From JAKORR01 sp964608495 (lineage in GTDB: Bacteria > Armatimonadota > Zipacnadia > Zipacnadales > FEN-943), in contig CAZSOQ010000110.1 of NCBI GenBank assembly GCA_964608495.1, forward strand, positions 1-16,919: a DNA stretch of 16,919 nt. The letters are read 5' to 3'. Every line of letters starts with the position of its first letter. Within the stretch, counting starts at the first letter, position 1. Below the pieces are notes generated by a model. The model ran no database searches. It was not told where the DNA came from and worked only from the letters and a program-made list of their open reading frames with translations. Positions 8,505-16,500 of this stretch are shown here, one piece after another. The translations under genes and the position numbers were made by a program.

Positions 8505-10781
8505 ATGACCGGCGCTCGGCTCATCCACCGGCTTGCGCTCCTGGCCGCCCTAGTCCTTGCCGCGCACCTGCTGACCTTCGCCCAGGCTCCCAGGAACCTG
8601 GTCCGCAACGGCGACTTCACCGACGGGCTGCGTGAATGGAATCTCACCCAGGACGCCTCCTGCGCGGCCTCGATCGTGGACTCGACCGTCGAGGGCTACC
8701 CGAAGGCCCTGCACCTCGACCTCGGCCCTGAGCCCGACGCCCAGCCGTGGTCCGTCATCCTCAACCAGCCGGTGGACGCCTTCCTCGAGGAAGGCGAGCC
8801 GCTGATCCTCAAGGTCTGGATGCGCAGCCCCGATCGGTGCAGGGCCTCGGTCTACGTGGAGCTGAGCAGGGATCCCTGGCCCAAGTCCCCCTCGGGGACG
8901 GTCGAGCTGACCCCCGACTGGCGGGAGTACGAGTTCACCGGCCCGTCGCTGCAGGACTTCAGCGCCGGCGAGGCGGTGCTGGGCTTCCATCTGGCCTTCG
9001 GCGGCGGCGCGATGGAGATCACCGGCGTGCGGCTTCTGGCGCCGAACATGCAGCCCGACAGAGGCGGGGAGAGACCGACCATGGACAAGCCCGAGAGCCT
9101 GATCACCAACGGCGACTTCGCCCAGCCCCTCGAGGGAAGCTGGTACACGGCCGGCGGCGAGCGCCTGCGGGTCGAGGTCGCGGACGCCGAGGTCGCCGAC
9201 TACCGCCGGGCCGTCCGTCTCACCTGCGACCCCGAGCCCGACGCGGCAGTCTGGAACCTGCAGTTCTCCCAGACGTGCCAGGCCTACGTGCACGCCCGGG
9301 ACGCCCTGTACTTCCGTGCCTGGCTGCGCAGCCCGGACAAGTGCCGCGTGACCTTCATCTACGAGCTCGGCGAGCCCCCGCACACCAAGTCCATCAGTCG
9401 GCTCGTCCACCTCACGCCCGAGTGGAAGGAGTACCGTTTCATGGGGCGCGCGACCCAGGGCTTCCGGCCGGGGCAGGCCCGCGCCTCCTGGTTCCTGGGC
9501 CACGACAAGGGTGTCGTCGAGGTGGCCGGCGTGCGTGTCGAGGACTACGGGGACGCGCCCGACTCCGCCTTCGACCAGACGATAGACTACTGGGGCGGCC
9601 GCGAGCACCCCGACACCTGGCGCGAGCCCGCCCTCCAGCGCATCGAGCAGATCCGCAAGGGCGACCTGGCCGTCCGGGTGCTCGACGCCGACGGCAAGCC
9701 CGTGCCCGGCGCCGCGGTCCACGTCCGGCAGAAGCGGCACCACTTCCGCTTCGGCACGGCGCTGCCCGCCGGCCGCCTTGTGGACACCGCCAACCCGGAC
9801 AACGTGCGCTTCCAGCAGGAGGTCGAACGGCTCTACAACACAGTCACCTTTGAGAACGACCTGAAGTGGGCCGCGACGAGCGAGAGCCGGCTGGCGACCG
9901 TGGACGGCGTCATCGAGTGGCTGCAGCAGCGGGGCATCGAGGTGCGCGGCCACTGCCTGCTGTGGGGCTCGTACCAGCACCTGCCCGGCCCCATGAGGGA
10001 GCTGCGCGGCGACGCCCTGCTGGAGGCCTGCCGGGCCCACGTCACGGACTACGCGACCCGCACGAGGGGCCGCCTGTACCTGTGGGACGTCGTTAACGAG
10101 GCCGGCAGCAACACCGAGGTGTGGGACCAGATCGGGTGGGAGAACTTCGCCAACTCCTTCCGCTGGGCCCGCGAGGCGGACCCCAACGTCCTGCTGTGCT
10201 ACAACGACTACGGGATCGTCGCCGACAACCCGCCCTATCGGGCGAAGGTGGCCGAGCGCATCAGGTACCTGGTGGACCAGGGCGCGCCGGTGGACGTCCT
10301 GGGCATCCAGGCGCACATGGGCGTGCCCCTGGTGCCCCCGCACCGAGTCCTCGAGATCCTCGACGAGTGGGCAGGCTTCGGCAAGGCCCTGGAGATCACG
10401 GAGTTCGACATCGGTATCTGGGACGACGAGGTGCACGCCCAGTACGTGCGTGACTTCATGACGGCCATGTTCAGCCACCCGAAGGTCCAGAGCTTCATCA
10501 TGTGGGGCTTCTGGGAGGGCTCCCACTGGCGGGCGAAGGACGGCGGCGCCATGTTCCGCCGCGACTGGACCCCACGTTCCGCCCAGACCGCCTGGGAGGA
10601 CCTGGTGCTGAACCAGTGGTGGACGAAGTGGGACGGCGCGGCGGACGATCAGGGCCTGGCGGCCGTGCGCGCCTTCTACGGCAAGCACGAGGTCACGGCC
10701 GAGCACGACGGGAAGACGGCCTCCGCGACCGTGGACCTCCTGCCGGGCGGCGATGGCACTGTGGAACTGCGGCTCAAGTAG
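8505..10781 (+). CDS. secreted GH10 endo-beta-1,4-xylanase-type enzyme with tandem N-terminal carbohydrate-binding modules
   Basis: A 758-residue protein expected to hydrolyse internal beta-1,4 bonds of xylan outside the cell. Residues 1-26 are a signal peptide ending TFA|QA. Two related CBM4/9- or CBM22-like modules follow: 31-178 ('NLVRNGDFTD') and 197-346 ('SLITNGDFAQ'). Residues 380-420 form the linker strand block often seen before large GH10 barrels ('GDLAVRVLDADGKPVPGAAV'). The GH10 barrel spans about 412-705 with the family signatures: 'TFENDLKW' (E450, N451, K454), 'RGHCLLWG' (H483), acid/base E532 in 'WDVVNEAG', 'YNDYG' (N567, D568), 'GIQAHMG' (H604), nucleophile E633 in 'LEITEFDI', and 'MWGFWEG' (W667, W670). 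The residue after 'LLW', usually His in xylanases, is Gly488. The tail 720-758 is a small beta segment. The gene is alone on its strand, divergent from the GH42-like gene and convergent with the GH39-like gene. Its stop is TAG. Confidence 0.93.
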   Translation: MTGARLIHRLALLAALVLAAHLLTFAQAPRNLVRNGDFTDGLREWNLTQDASCAASIVDSTVEGYPKALHLDLGPEPDAQPWSVILNQPVDAFLEEGEPLILKVWMRSPDRCRASVYVELSRDPWPKSPSGTVELTPDWREYEFTGPSLQDFSAGEAVLGFHLAFGGGAMEITGVRLLAPNMQPDRGGERPTMDKPESLITNGDFAQPLEGSWYTAGGERLRVEVADAEVADYRRAVRLTCDPEPDAAVWNLQFSQTCQAYVHARDALYFRAWLRSPDKCRVTFIYELGEPPHTKSISRLVHLTPEWKEYRFMGRATQGFRPGQARASWFLGHDKGVVEVAGVRVEDYGDAPDSAFDQTIDYWGGREHPDTWREPALQRIEQIRKGDLAVRVLDADGKPVPGAAVHVRQKRHHFRFGTALPAGRLVDTANPDNVRFQQEVERLYNTVTFENDLKWAATSESRLATVDGVIEWLQQRGIEVRGHCLLWGSYQHLPGPMRELRGDALLEACRAHVTDYATRTRGRLYLWDVVNEAGSNTEVWDQIGWENFANSFRWAREADPNVLLCYNDYGIVADNPPYRAKVAERIRYLVDQGAPVDVLGIQAHMGVPLVPPHRVLEILDEWAGFGKALEITEFDIGIWDDEVHAQYVRDFMTAMFSHPKVQSFIMWGFWEGSHWRAKDGGAMFRRDWTPRSAQTAWEDLVLNQWWTKWDGAADDQGLAAVRAFYGKHEVTAEHDGKTASATVDLLPGGDGTVELRLK
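8595..9038 (+). repeat. first copy of a duplicated binding module in the GH10 protein
   Basis: Residues 31-178 of the GH10 protein. Matching blocks with the second copy include 'RSPDRCRASVYVEL' against 'RSPDKCRVTFIYEL' and 'LTPDWREYEF' against 'LTPEWKEYRF'. The pattern is consistent with an old internal duplication, since the copies have diverged strongly at DNA level. Confidence 0.75.
9093..9542 (+). repeat. second copy of the duplicated binding module in the GH10 protein
   Basis: Residues 197-346, beginning 'SLITNGDFAQ' and closing 'VEVAGVRVED', parallel to 'NLVRNGDFTD' and 'MEITGVRLL' in the first copy. Order and spacing of the blocks are the same. Confidence 0.75.
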
Positions 10782-10787
10782 TGCCTT

Positions 10788-10811
10788 GGCCGGGGGGCTC
10801 CCGGGCCGGCC
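10788..10811. terminator. candidate bidirectional terminator hairpin between convergent GH10 and GH39-like genes
   Basis: The 29-bp gap contains GGCCGG at 10788-10793 and its reverse complement CCGGCC at 10806-10811, around an inner GGG/CCC. The stem is strong and lies directly between two stop codons, but no T tract follows on either strand. It could end both transcripts with help from Rho, or simply stall them. Confidence 0.35.
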
Positions 10812-13342
10812 TACTCGCGCATCAGGACGTACAGGGGCGCGTCGGTCACCCGCAGCGCCTTCGCTGCCGCACGCTCCACCTCCACCGGCGCTCCCATGAG
10901 ATCCCAGGCCCTCACTGCCCCGGGGAACTCCACCTCCGCCTCGGTACCGGTGCGCGACCAGGCTACCGCCAGCGGCCCCTGCGGCGTCCGGAAGTGGTGG
11001 ACCCACACGTCCTCGCCTCGGCGCTCCGTGCGGAGGAACTGCGCCCCGTCCAGGAGCCAGGTCATGGTCGCGTAGGCCGGGACGTTGGGCCGCGGCTGTC
11101 CGTCGCCCTCCACGAATCCCTGCCAGTCGCGCGCCCGCGGCGACCCGTCCAGGAAGAAGTTGTAAAAGAAGAACTGCCGCACGCCCAGGGCTAGCTGCGC
11201 CACGTACTGCCGCACCATCCAGCGGGCCATGCTGTCGGCCGGGACGGCCCCGGGCTCCGACGGTCGGTAGCTCAGGCAGGACGCCGGGCTCGAGAAGCCC
11301 CCCTCACTGTCTGTGACGGGCAGCTCCCTGCCCGCCTCGCGCATCCTCTCCCGCACCCAGGCCACCGCGTCACCGACGGTCCAGTCCCCCTCGTCCACGG
11401 GCCCGAAGATGTAGTCATGGAAGCTGAACACGTCCATCAGGTGCAGCCCGCCGAGCCTGATGACCTCTGCGGCGAAGCTCTGCGAGGAGTGGCCTGGGAT
11501 CATCCTGCCCGCCACGACGCCCGCGATGACCGTGGCCCCAGGGTCCTCGCGCTTGACGATCGGGTAGGTGTGCGTGAGCATCTCGACGTAGGCCGCCGCG
11601 CGCGTCTGTCCCTCGCGCGGCACCAGCCAGTCGGTCGCGTTGCCTTCGTTCCATACCTCCCACACCTGGATCTGCTCGCGGTACCTCCTCACCGTCTCGG
11701 CCACGTAATTCTCCCACTCGCGCCAATCCCGCGGCACCCAGGCGCCCGTGCCGGTGTAGAAGCCGCCGTCGGGTGTGCCTTCCGGCGCGCTCGAAGCCCA
11801 GGTCGGGCAGCGGTCCAGCGACCCGCAGACCTCGAAGCCGGCCTCGCGCGCGAGCGCTATCGGCTCGTCGCGCCAGTGCCACTCGGCCTTCTTCGGCTCG
11901 ACCACGCGCCACTTGGTGTGGTTGGGCGGGTGCAGCCTCAGCCAGCGCACCCCCACGGCCTTCGCCAGCCTGATGCTGCTGGCGTCCACGGCGAAGTGGG
12001 CGCCGAAGGGCGAGGTCGCGGCATCGCCGTGCCGCTCGGCGGGGGGCAGCAGCGCGAAGGTGCTCTCGTTGCGGTACTCGTCCTCACCGTCCCGCCACGT
12101 GACCGAGGCCTTGTACCAGCCCCTCGGCAGGTCGGCGCAGGCGATGCTTTCCTGCTGCCGGCCCGGCGCCGGAGCGGACTTCCCGGCCTTCACGACGCGC
12201 CCCCAGAAGTCCTGGACCTGCCAGGCCATCTCGACGGCCGGCGCACCCTCGGGCACCGAGCTCAGCAGACGCAGGGCGGGCGTCTCGCCGTCGTGGTACA
12301 GCGACATCGGATGACGGGCGGCGATGAGCGCCGCCGTGACCCGCTCGCGGCCCCCGCCAGGGGCGCCGGCTGCCTCGTCCTGACGGAGCTGCACGTCGTC
12401 CAGCCACAGGGTCGCGGGGCCGTACACGACGACGCGCGCGTAGTCCATCGTCCGGGGTCCGAAGCCCACGGTCCCCCGGGCCTCGACGGTCTGCCACTGC
12501 TGCGTTGCCTCGACCTTACGGCCGAGGTTGTCGGAGGCGAAGGTAAGGCTGGTAGGCCGGTCGGCGCGCAGGCGACACGAGAGCGTGAGCGGGCGCCCGG
12601 GAGTCACCTCCACCACGTCACTGGCCAGCGTGGTGCCCGCCCCCTCGGGCACGCCCAGCTTCAGGCACCGGCCGTCGCCCTCCGTGTCCACCGTGGCCAC
12701 GGCCTCGGCCCAGTAGTCGCAGCCGTGGCCCAGCATCCAGTTCGCCAGCCCCAGGTCGAAGTCGCCGTTGTGCAGCAGGTTGCCGGGCCGCGGCGGCGGC
12801 GCGAGGGCGGCAGCCTCCTCGGACGTCACTGCCTCCACAGCCACGTCATCCACCCACAGCGTGCCCGTCCGCGTGAAGCGGAGCATGAAGCGGCCCTGTG
12901 GGTCGTCCACCCGCGACGTCCAAAGGTACTCGACCTGTCTCCACTCGGGCCCCACCTCCAGCCCCTGCTCGACGTACACCCGATAGGGCGCAGGCGCCTG
13001 TCGCAGTTGCACGGCCACCTCCCCTACATCGCCCCTCAGCCACACGCGCACTCGGTACACCTGCCCGCGCTTCAGCGGCACCCACGCCTCGGGGATCATC
13101 TGCACCGCGCCCATGCCCAGGCGCGAGCAGGTGATCTTCTGGCACGCCTTCCCCGAGTGCGGGTTGTCGGTCTGCTGGGCGTACTGCACATCCAGGTCGG
13201 CCCAGGAGGAGTTGTCCAGCCACCCCTGGGCAGTCCCGGCCTCGCCGACATCGCCCTCGAAGTCGCCGGTAGGCAGCAGATTCCCGGCCGCGGGGGCCAG
13301 CGCGCAGGCCGACAGCAGCAGAGCCGCGAGCATCAGGCGCAT
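10811..13342 (-). CDS. exported GH39-like clan GH-A glycoside hydrolase with two N-terminal jelly-roll modules, possible lipoprotein
   Basis: An 843-residue protein starting at ATG 13342, with AAGGTGAGG just upstream; longer open extensions lack a signal peptide. The N-terminus contains 'LLSAC' at 9-13, which fits a lipobox (C13), although cleavage by signal peptidase I after 'APAAG' is also possible. Two CBM4/9-like modules follow: 20-168 ('NLLPTGDFEG' to 'LWVDDVAVE') and 187-320 ('NLLHNGDFDL' to 'LWLDDVQLR'). Residues 335-432 look like an Ig-like domain. The TIM barrel covers about 443-770: entry 'SPFGAHFAVD', acid/base E566 in 'WEVWNEGN', 'FSFHDY' (H642, Y644), nucleophile E680 in 'VTDSEGG'. 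A short beta domain closes the protein. The arrangement resembles GH39 (beta-xylosidase, iduronidase) and some GH5 members; the substrate cannot be told, though a xylan side-chain or oligosaccharide role suits the neighbouring GH10. It diverges from the DUF5060 gene. Confidence 0.87.
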   Translation of the reverse strand: MRLMLAALLLSACALAPAAGNLLPTGDFEGDVGEAGTAQGWLDNSSWADLDVQYAQQTDNPHSGKACQKITCSRLGMGAVQMIPEAWVPLKRGQVYRVRVWLRGDVGEVAVQLRQAPAPYRVYVEQGLEVGPEWRQVEYLWTSRVDDPQGRFMLRFTRTGTLWVDDVAVEAVTSEEAAALAPPPRPGNLLHNGDFDLGLANWMLGHGCDYWAEAVATVDTEGDGRCLKLGVPEGAGTTLASDVVEVTPGRPLTLSCRLRADRPTSLTFASDNLGRKVEATQQWQTVEARGTVGFGPRTMDYARVVVYGPATLWLDDVQLRQDEAAGAPGGGRERVTAALIAARHPMSLYHDGETPALRLLSSVPEGAPAVEMAWQVQDFWGRVVKAGKSAPAPGRQQESIACADLPRGWYKASVTWRDGEDEYRNESTFALLPPAERHGDAATSPFGAHFAVDASSIRLAKAVGVRWLRLHPPNHTKWRVVEPKKAEWHWRDEPIALAREAGFEVCGSLDRCPTWASSAPEGTPDGGFYTGTGAWVPRDWREWENYVAETVRRYREQIQVWEVWNEGNATDWLVPREGQTRAAAYVEMLTHTYPIVKREDPGATVIAGVVAGRMIPGHSSQSFAAEVIRLGGLHLMDVFSFHDYIFGPVDEGDWTVGDAVAWVRERMREAGRELPVTDSEGGFSSPASCLSYRPSEPGAVPADSMARWMVRQYVAQLALGVRQFFFYNFFLDGSPRARDWQGFVEGDGQPRPNVPAYATMTWLLDGAQFLRTERRGEDVWVHHFRTPQGPLAVAWSRTGTEAEVEFPGAVRAWDLMGAPVEVERAAAKALRVTDAPLYVLMRE
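12383..12784 (-). repeat. second jelly-roll module of the GH39-like protein
   Basis: Residues 187-320. It opens 'NLLHNGDFDLGLANW' and closes 'ATLWLDDVQLR', matching the plan of the module at residues 20-168 and of the modules in the PHP, GH42-like and GH10 proteins. Confidence 0.65.
12839..13285 (-). repeat. first jelly-roll module of the GH39-like protein
   Basis: Residues 20-168. It opens 'NLLPTGDFEG' directly after the signal sequence and closes 'GTLWVDDVAVE'. The two modules of this protein share only their framework motifs, unlike the closer pair in the GH10 protein. Confidence 0.65.
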
Positions 13343-13345
13343 TTG

Positions 13346-13354
13346 CCTCACCTT
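13346..13354 (-). promoter_or_regulatory. ribosome binding site of the GH39-like gene
   Basis: AAGGTGAGG on the minus strand, ending 3 nt before ATG 13342, with the AAGG part 8 nt away. It closely resembles the site of the PHP hydrolase gene (AAGGTGA in both). Confidence 0.6.
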
Positions 13355-13508
13355 CCCGGCAGTATGCGCCGTCGGCCCGGGGATTCCTCGCCGCCTCGGG
13401 CGCATCGCGCGGCCTGGGCCGCCGAAGGTGGTCTCGCCGGACGGCGCGAACCTGCGCCCGACGCAGGCCCTGCTTGACCACCCGTGGCCCGGCCTGACTA
13501 CCAGCGAC

Positions 13509-13513
13509 GGAGG
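13509..13513 (+). promoter_or_regulatory. ribosome binding site of the DUF5060 glycosidase gene
   Basis: GGAGG 7 nt before ATG 13521. It favours this start over the internal ATG at 13569, which sits closer to the hydrophobic segment but has no ribosome site. Confidence 0.65.
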
Positions 13514-13520
13514 CGACACG

Positions 13521-16500
13521 ATGGACAGCCCGACTTCCGCTCACCGCGCACGGCGTCCCGGCCCTCGCATGGGTCTCTGCCGCCCGGCGGCGGGGGTGGT
13601 CCTGCCGTTCGTGATCGCCCTCGGCCTCGGCCCCCTCGCCTGCGCCCAGGACACCTTCACCTCGGGACCGTGGTCCTGGCAGGAGACGCCCAGCGGTCTC
13701 CGCCTCAACCTGGACGACCAGCCTCTCATCTCGCTGGAGCTGGTGCAGTTGGTGGACACGTCCTCGGGCTGGAAGCCGGTGTACGCCAACGGCGGCAAGG
13801 ACTCCCGCCCCGCCGTCGGGCCTCTCGCCGACGGCCGCGTGGGGTCTCGGTCCACGCTCACAGGACCCCTGGCCTTCGAGCGCGAGACCTGGGTCGAGCA
13901 GGACAGGCTCCAGATCGCCGTGACCTGCGAGGTCCTGGACCCCGGCCCGGCCACCCGCTTCTTCTACTCGCTCGAGATCCCGGCCGTGGTGCTCGCCGAC
14001 GGAGCCTGGCGCGCGGACGTCGAGGGCGTGCCCTGCGGCGCCGAGATCGCCGCGGCAGGCGGCAGCGCTATCGTCGAGCCCGTCGAGCGCCTCGAGGTCA
14101 TCTCCCAGCGCGGCCTGCTCGACCTCCAGGGCTCGGCGGAGGGCGCGGCCTGGTCGTTCCAGGACTGGCGACGACCGCCCCACGACGCCTTCCGCCTGCG
14201 AATCGAGCTTCCGGCGAAGGCGGGCCTTCGCTTCGCGGCGCGCCTGTCCCTAGGCCGCACGGAGCCCGCCCCGTCGGTCGCCGACTTCCTTTCCGAGGCG
14301 CGCCAGCGTGCCCGTGCCCTCCTGGACCTCTCGCACCAGGAGCCCCTGGCGGCCCGGGGACTCACGTGCCTGACGCCTCGCCCAGCAGTGGGTGCGGCGT
14401 GCGAGCTGCTGGCCGACATCGGCTGCACCTACGAGGACCCCTTCGACCCCTCCGACGTGGACGTGGTGGCACGCATCGTCACGCCGTCGCGCGAGTACTC
14501 CCTGCCCGCCTACTACTACCAGCCCTTCGCGCGCGAGCAGGCCGAGGGCAGGGATGAGGTCACTGCGGGCGCGGCCGAGTGGCGACTGCGCTTCCTGCCC
14601 ACGGAGGCCGGGGAGCACCGCGTTAGCCTGCGCGTGAGGGACCGCACCGGTACGGCCGAGTGCGGGCCCGTGAGCGGGCCCGTGAGCGTCCCCGTGGCCG
14701 CCGCCGACTGGCCGGGGGTGCTGCGCGTGTCCGCCCGCAATCCCCTGGCTCTGGCGCGTGGAGGGGATGAGCCCTTCTTCTGTCTGGGCGTCAATATCTT
14801 CGACAGAACGGACCTGGGCCGGCCCTTGCCGCCCGGGCGCATAGACAGGAGCGCGGGCTACATCGAGAGCCTGGCCGCCGCGGGAGGCAACTTCATCCGC
14901 CTGCGGATGGACTCCTGGTGGTTCGCCATAGACAACCCCCCTTCGCCCGGCAGTGGCTACCTGGGGCCCGGGCGCTTCAACCAGCGCGCCTGCTGGGACG
15001 TGGACCGGCTCCTCGACCTCTGCGAGCGCCTGGGCGTCCAGGTGATGCTGTGCCTCGAGAACGCCAACGCCACGGTCAACTCGCCCGGCGAGGCCTGGCG
15101 GGAGGCCTACAATACCTACTCGGCGGCGAACGGCGGGCCCTGCGAGACGATGGCCGACTTCTGGACCGACGAGGCCGCGCGGGACCTGATGCGCCGCAAG
15201 ATCCGTTACTGCGTCGCCCGATGGAGCGCCAGGCCCGCTCTGGGCCTGTGGGAGTTTTTCAACGAGGCGGTCCTTGGCGGCAAGGTCGAGCCCGGGCCGA
15301 TCGTGGCCTGGCATGACGAGATGGCCCGCGAGTTCAAGCGCCTCGACCCCTACGGTCACCTGGTCACCACGAGCCCCATGGGCGAGCGGGACCCCGAGGC
15401 GAGCAAGGCCCTCTGGGCCGTGGGGGCCCTGGACGTCGCCCAGGTCCACGATTACAGCAGGATGAACACGGCCGATGTCTACCACACGGCCCAGGAAGGA
15501 GCCACGGCCTTCGGCAAGCCCTTCATCGTCGGGGAGTTCGGGTTCCAGGGGGCAGAGGTGCGCGCCGGCGGGTTCAGCTATGCTCAGGACGCACAGGGAC
15601 TGGTGGCCCATCTGGGCCACTGGGCCGGCGCCCTGTCCCTCGGCGCAGCCGCGCCACTGGACTGGTACGTCAACTACCTCGACGCCCAGGGCCTATGGGG
15701 CGACTTCACGCGGCTGGCAGCCTTCCTGGCCGACCTGCCCCGCGATGACCCGGCGCTGGGTCCCCTGCACGTCGCGGCGGTGGCCGTCGAGCCGGGCGGT
15801 CCTCTGGCCGAGCCCCGCGACGCCACCATCGCGCCCGAGCCGTCCTGGGAGAAATCGCCGCACACCCGCTACGTAGTGAAGGACGACGGGTCGCCGAGTC
15901 CCGAGAAGGGGCTGAACGGGATCCTCTGGGGCACGGTGAACCACGCGGACCTGCGCGAGCCTCCCACCTTCGTCGCCAACTACCCCCGCGCGGGGAGGTT
16001 TGTGGCCCACGTGATGGAGGTCGTCGGACGCGGCTCGAACCCCGTGCGCCTCACGCTGGACGGTCGCGTCGCGCTGGAGGAGGACCTGGTCTGCGAGGAG
16101 GGCAAGGTGGAGCGCTGGGAGGCGCGTCAGCCGGGCCCCACGGGGAACCTGGCCCTGATGTACGACCGCGATCTGGCGATTGACGTGCCAGCGGGCGAGC
16201 ACGAGATCAGCGTCGAGAACCTGGGGCGCGACCGCCTCACCGTGCTCTATCGGCTCGAGGGCTACCGGACGCGCGAGCATACCCCCGGGGTGATGGCCGT
16301 GGGCCTCGTGCACGGCCGGGGCGTGCACCTGTGGATCGCCAACCGCACCTGGACCCCCGAGGTGCTGCTGGGCACAGTGGAGACCATTGCCGCGCGGGGC
16401 GTGAGGGTGACGGTCGAGGGGCTGCGGGACGGGAAGGCCGAGGTCGAGTGGTGGGAACCGATGACAGGCGAGAAGCTGCGCACGGAGCCTGCCGAGATAC

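Larger units (their letters stand above)
13343..13520. other. divergent intergenic region between the GH39-like and DUF5060 glycosidase genes
   Basis: These 178 bp should hold both promoters. A near-perfect palindrome GCGGCC-TG-GGCCGC lies at 13409-13422; its arms are identical to those of the inverted repeat at 8276-8293 in the other divergent region, but the spacer is 2 nt instead of 6. TTGACC at 13474-13479 resembles a -35 box on the plus strand, yet no good -10 follows. Nothing else stands out. Confidence 0.45.

Noticed and set aside
8550..11006. 818-codon open frame on the minus strand opposite the GH10 gene
   Set aside because: It lies antisense to a gene with complete GH10 signatures. 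Its translation is rich in Val, Leu, Arg and Gly with no domain, and long antisense frames are expected at this GC content.
11417..13477. 686-codon open frame on the plus strand opposite the GH39-like gene
   Set aside because: No recognisable domain, and the opposite frame has a signal peptide, two modules and catalytic Glu residues.
13474..13502. Possible sigma-70 promoter with TTGACC at 13474-13479
   Set aside because: No acceptable -10 box is present at 16-18 nt, and the transcript start would fall on the ribosome site of the gene.
13113..13520. Upstream extension of the DUF5060 glycosidase frame to 13113
   Set aside because: It would overlap the 5' end of the diverging GH39-like gene and bury the signal peptide. 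GGAGG at 13509-13513 points to ATG 13521.
13551..13586. Tat signal in the DUF5060 glycosidase (Arg-Arg at residues 11-12)
   Set aside because: The residues after the Arg pair (P-G-P-R) do not fit the twin-arginine motif; an ordinary Sec signal with a long basic start is simpler.
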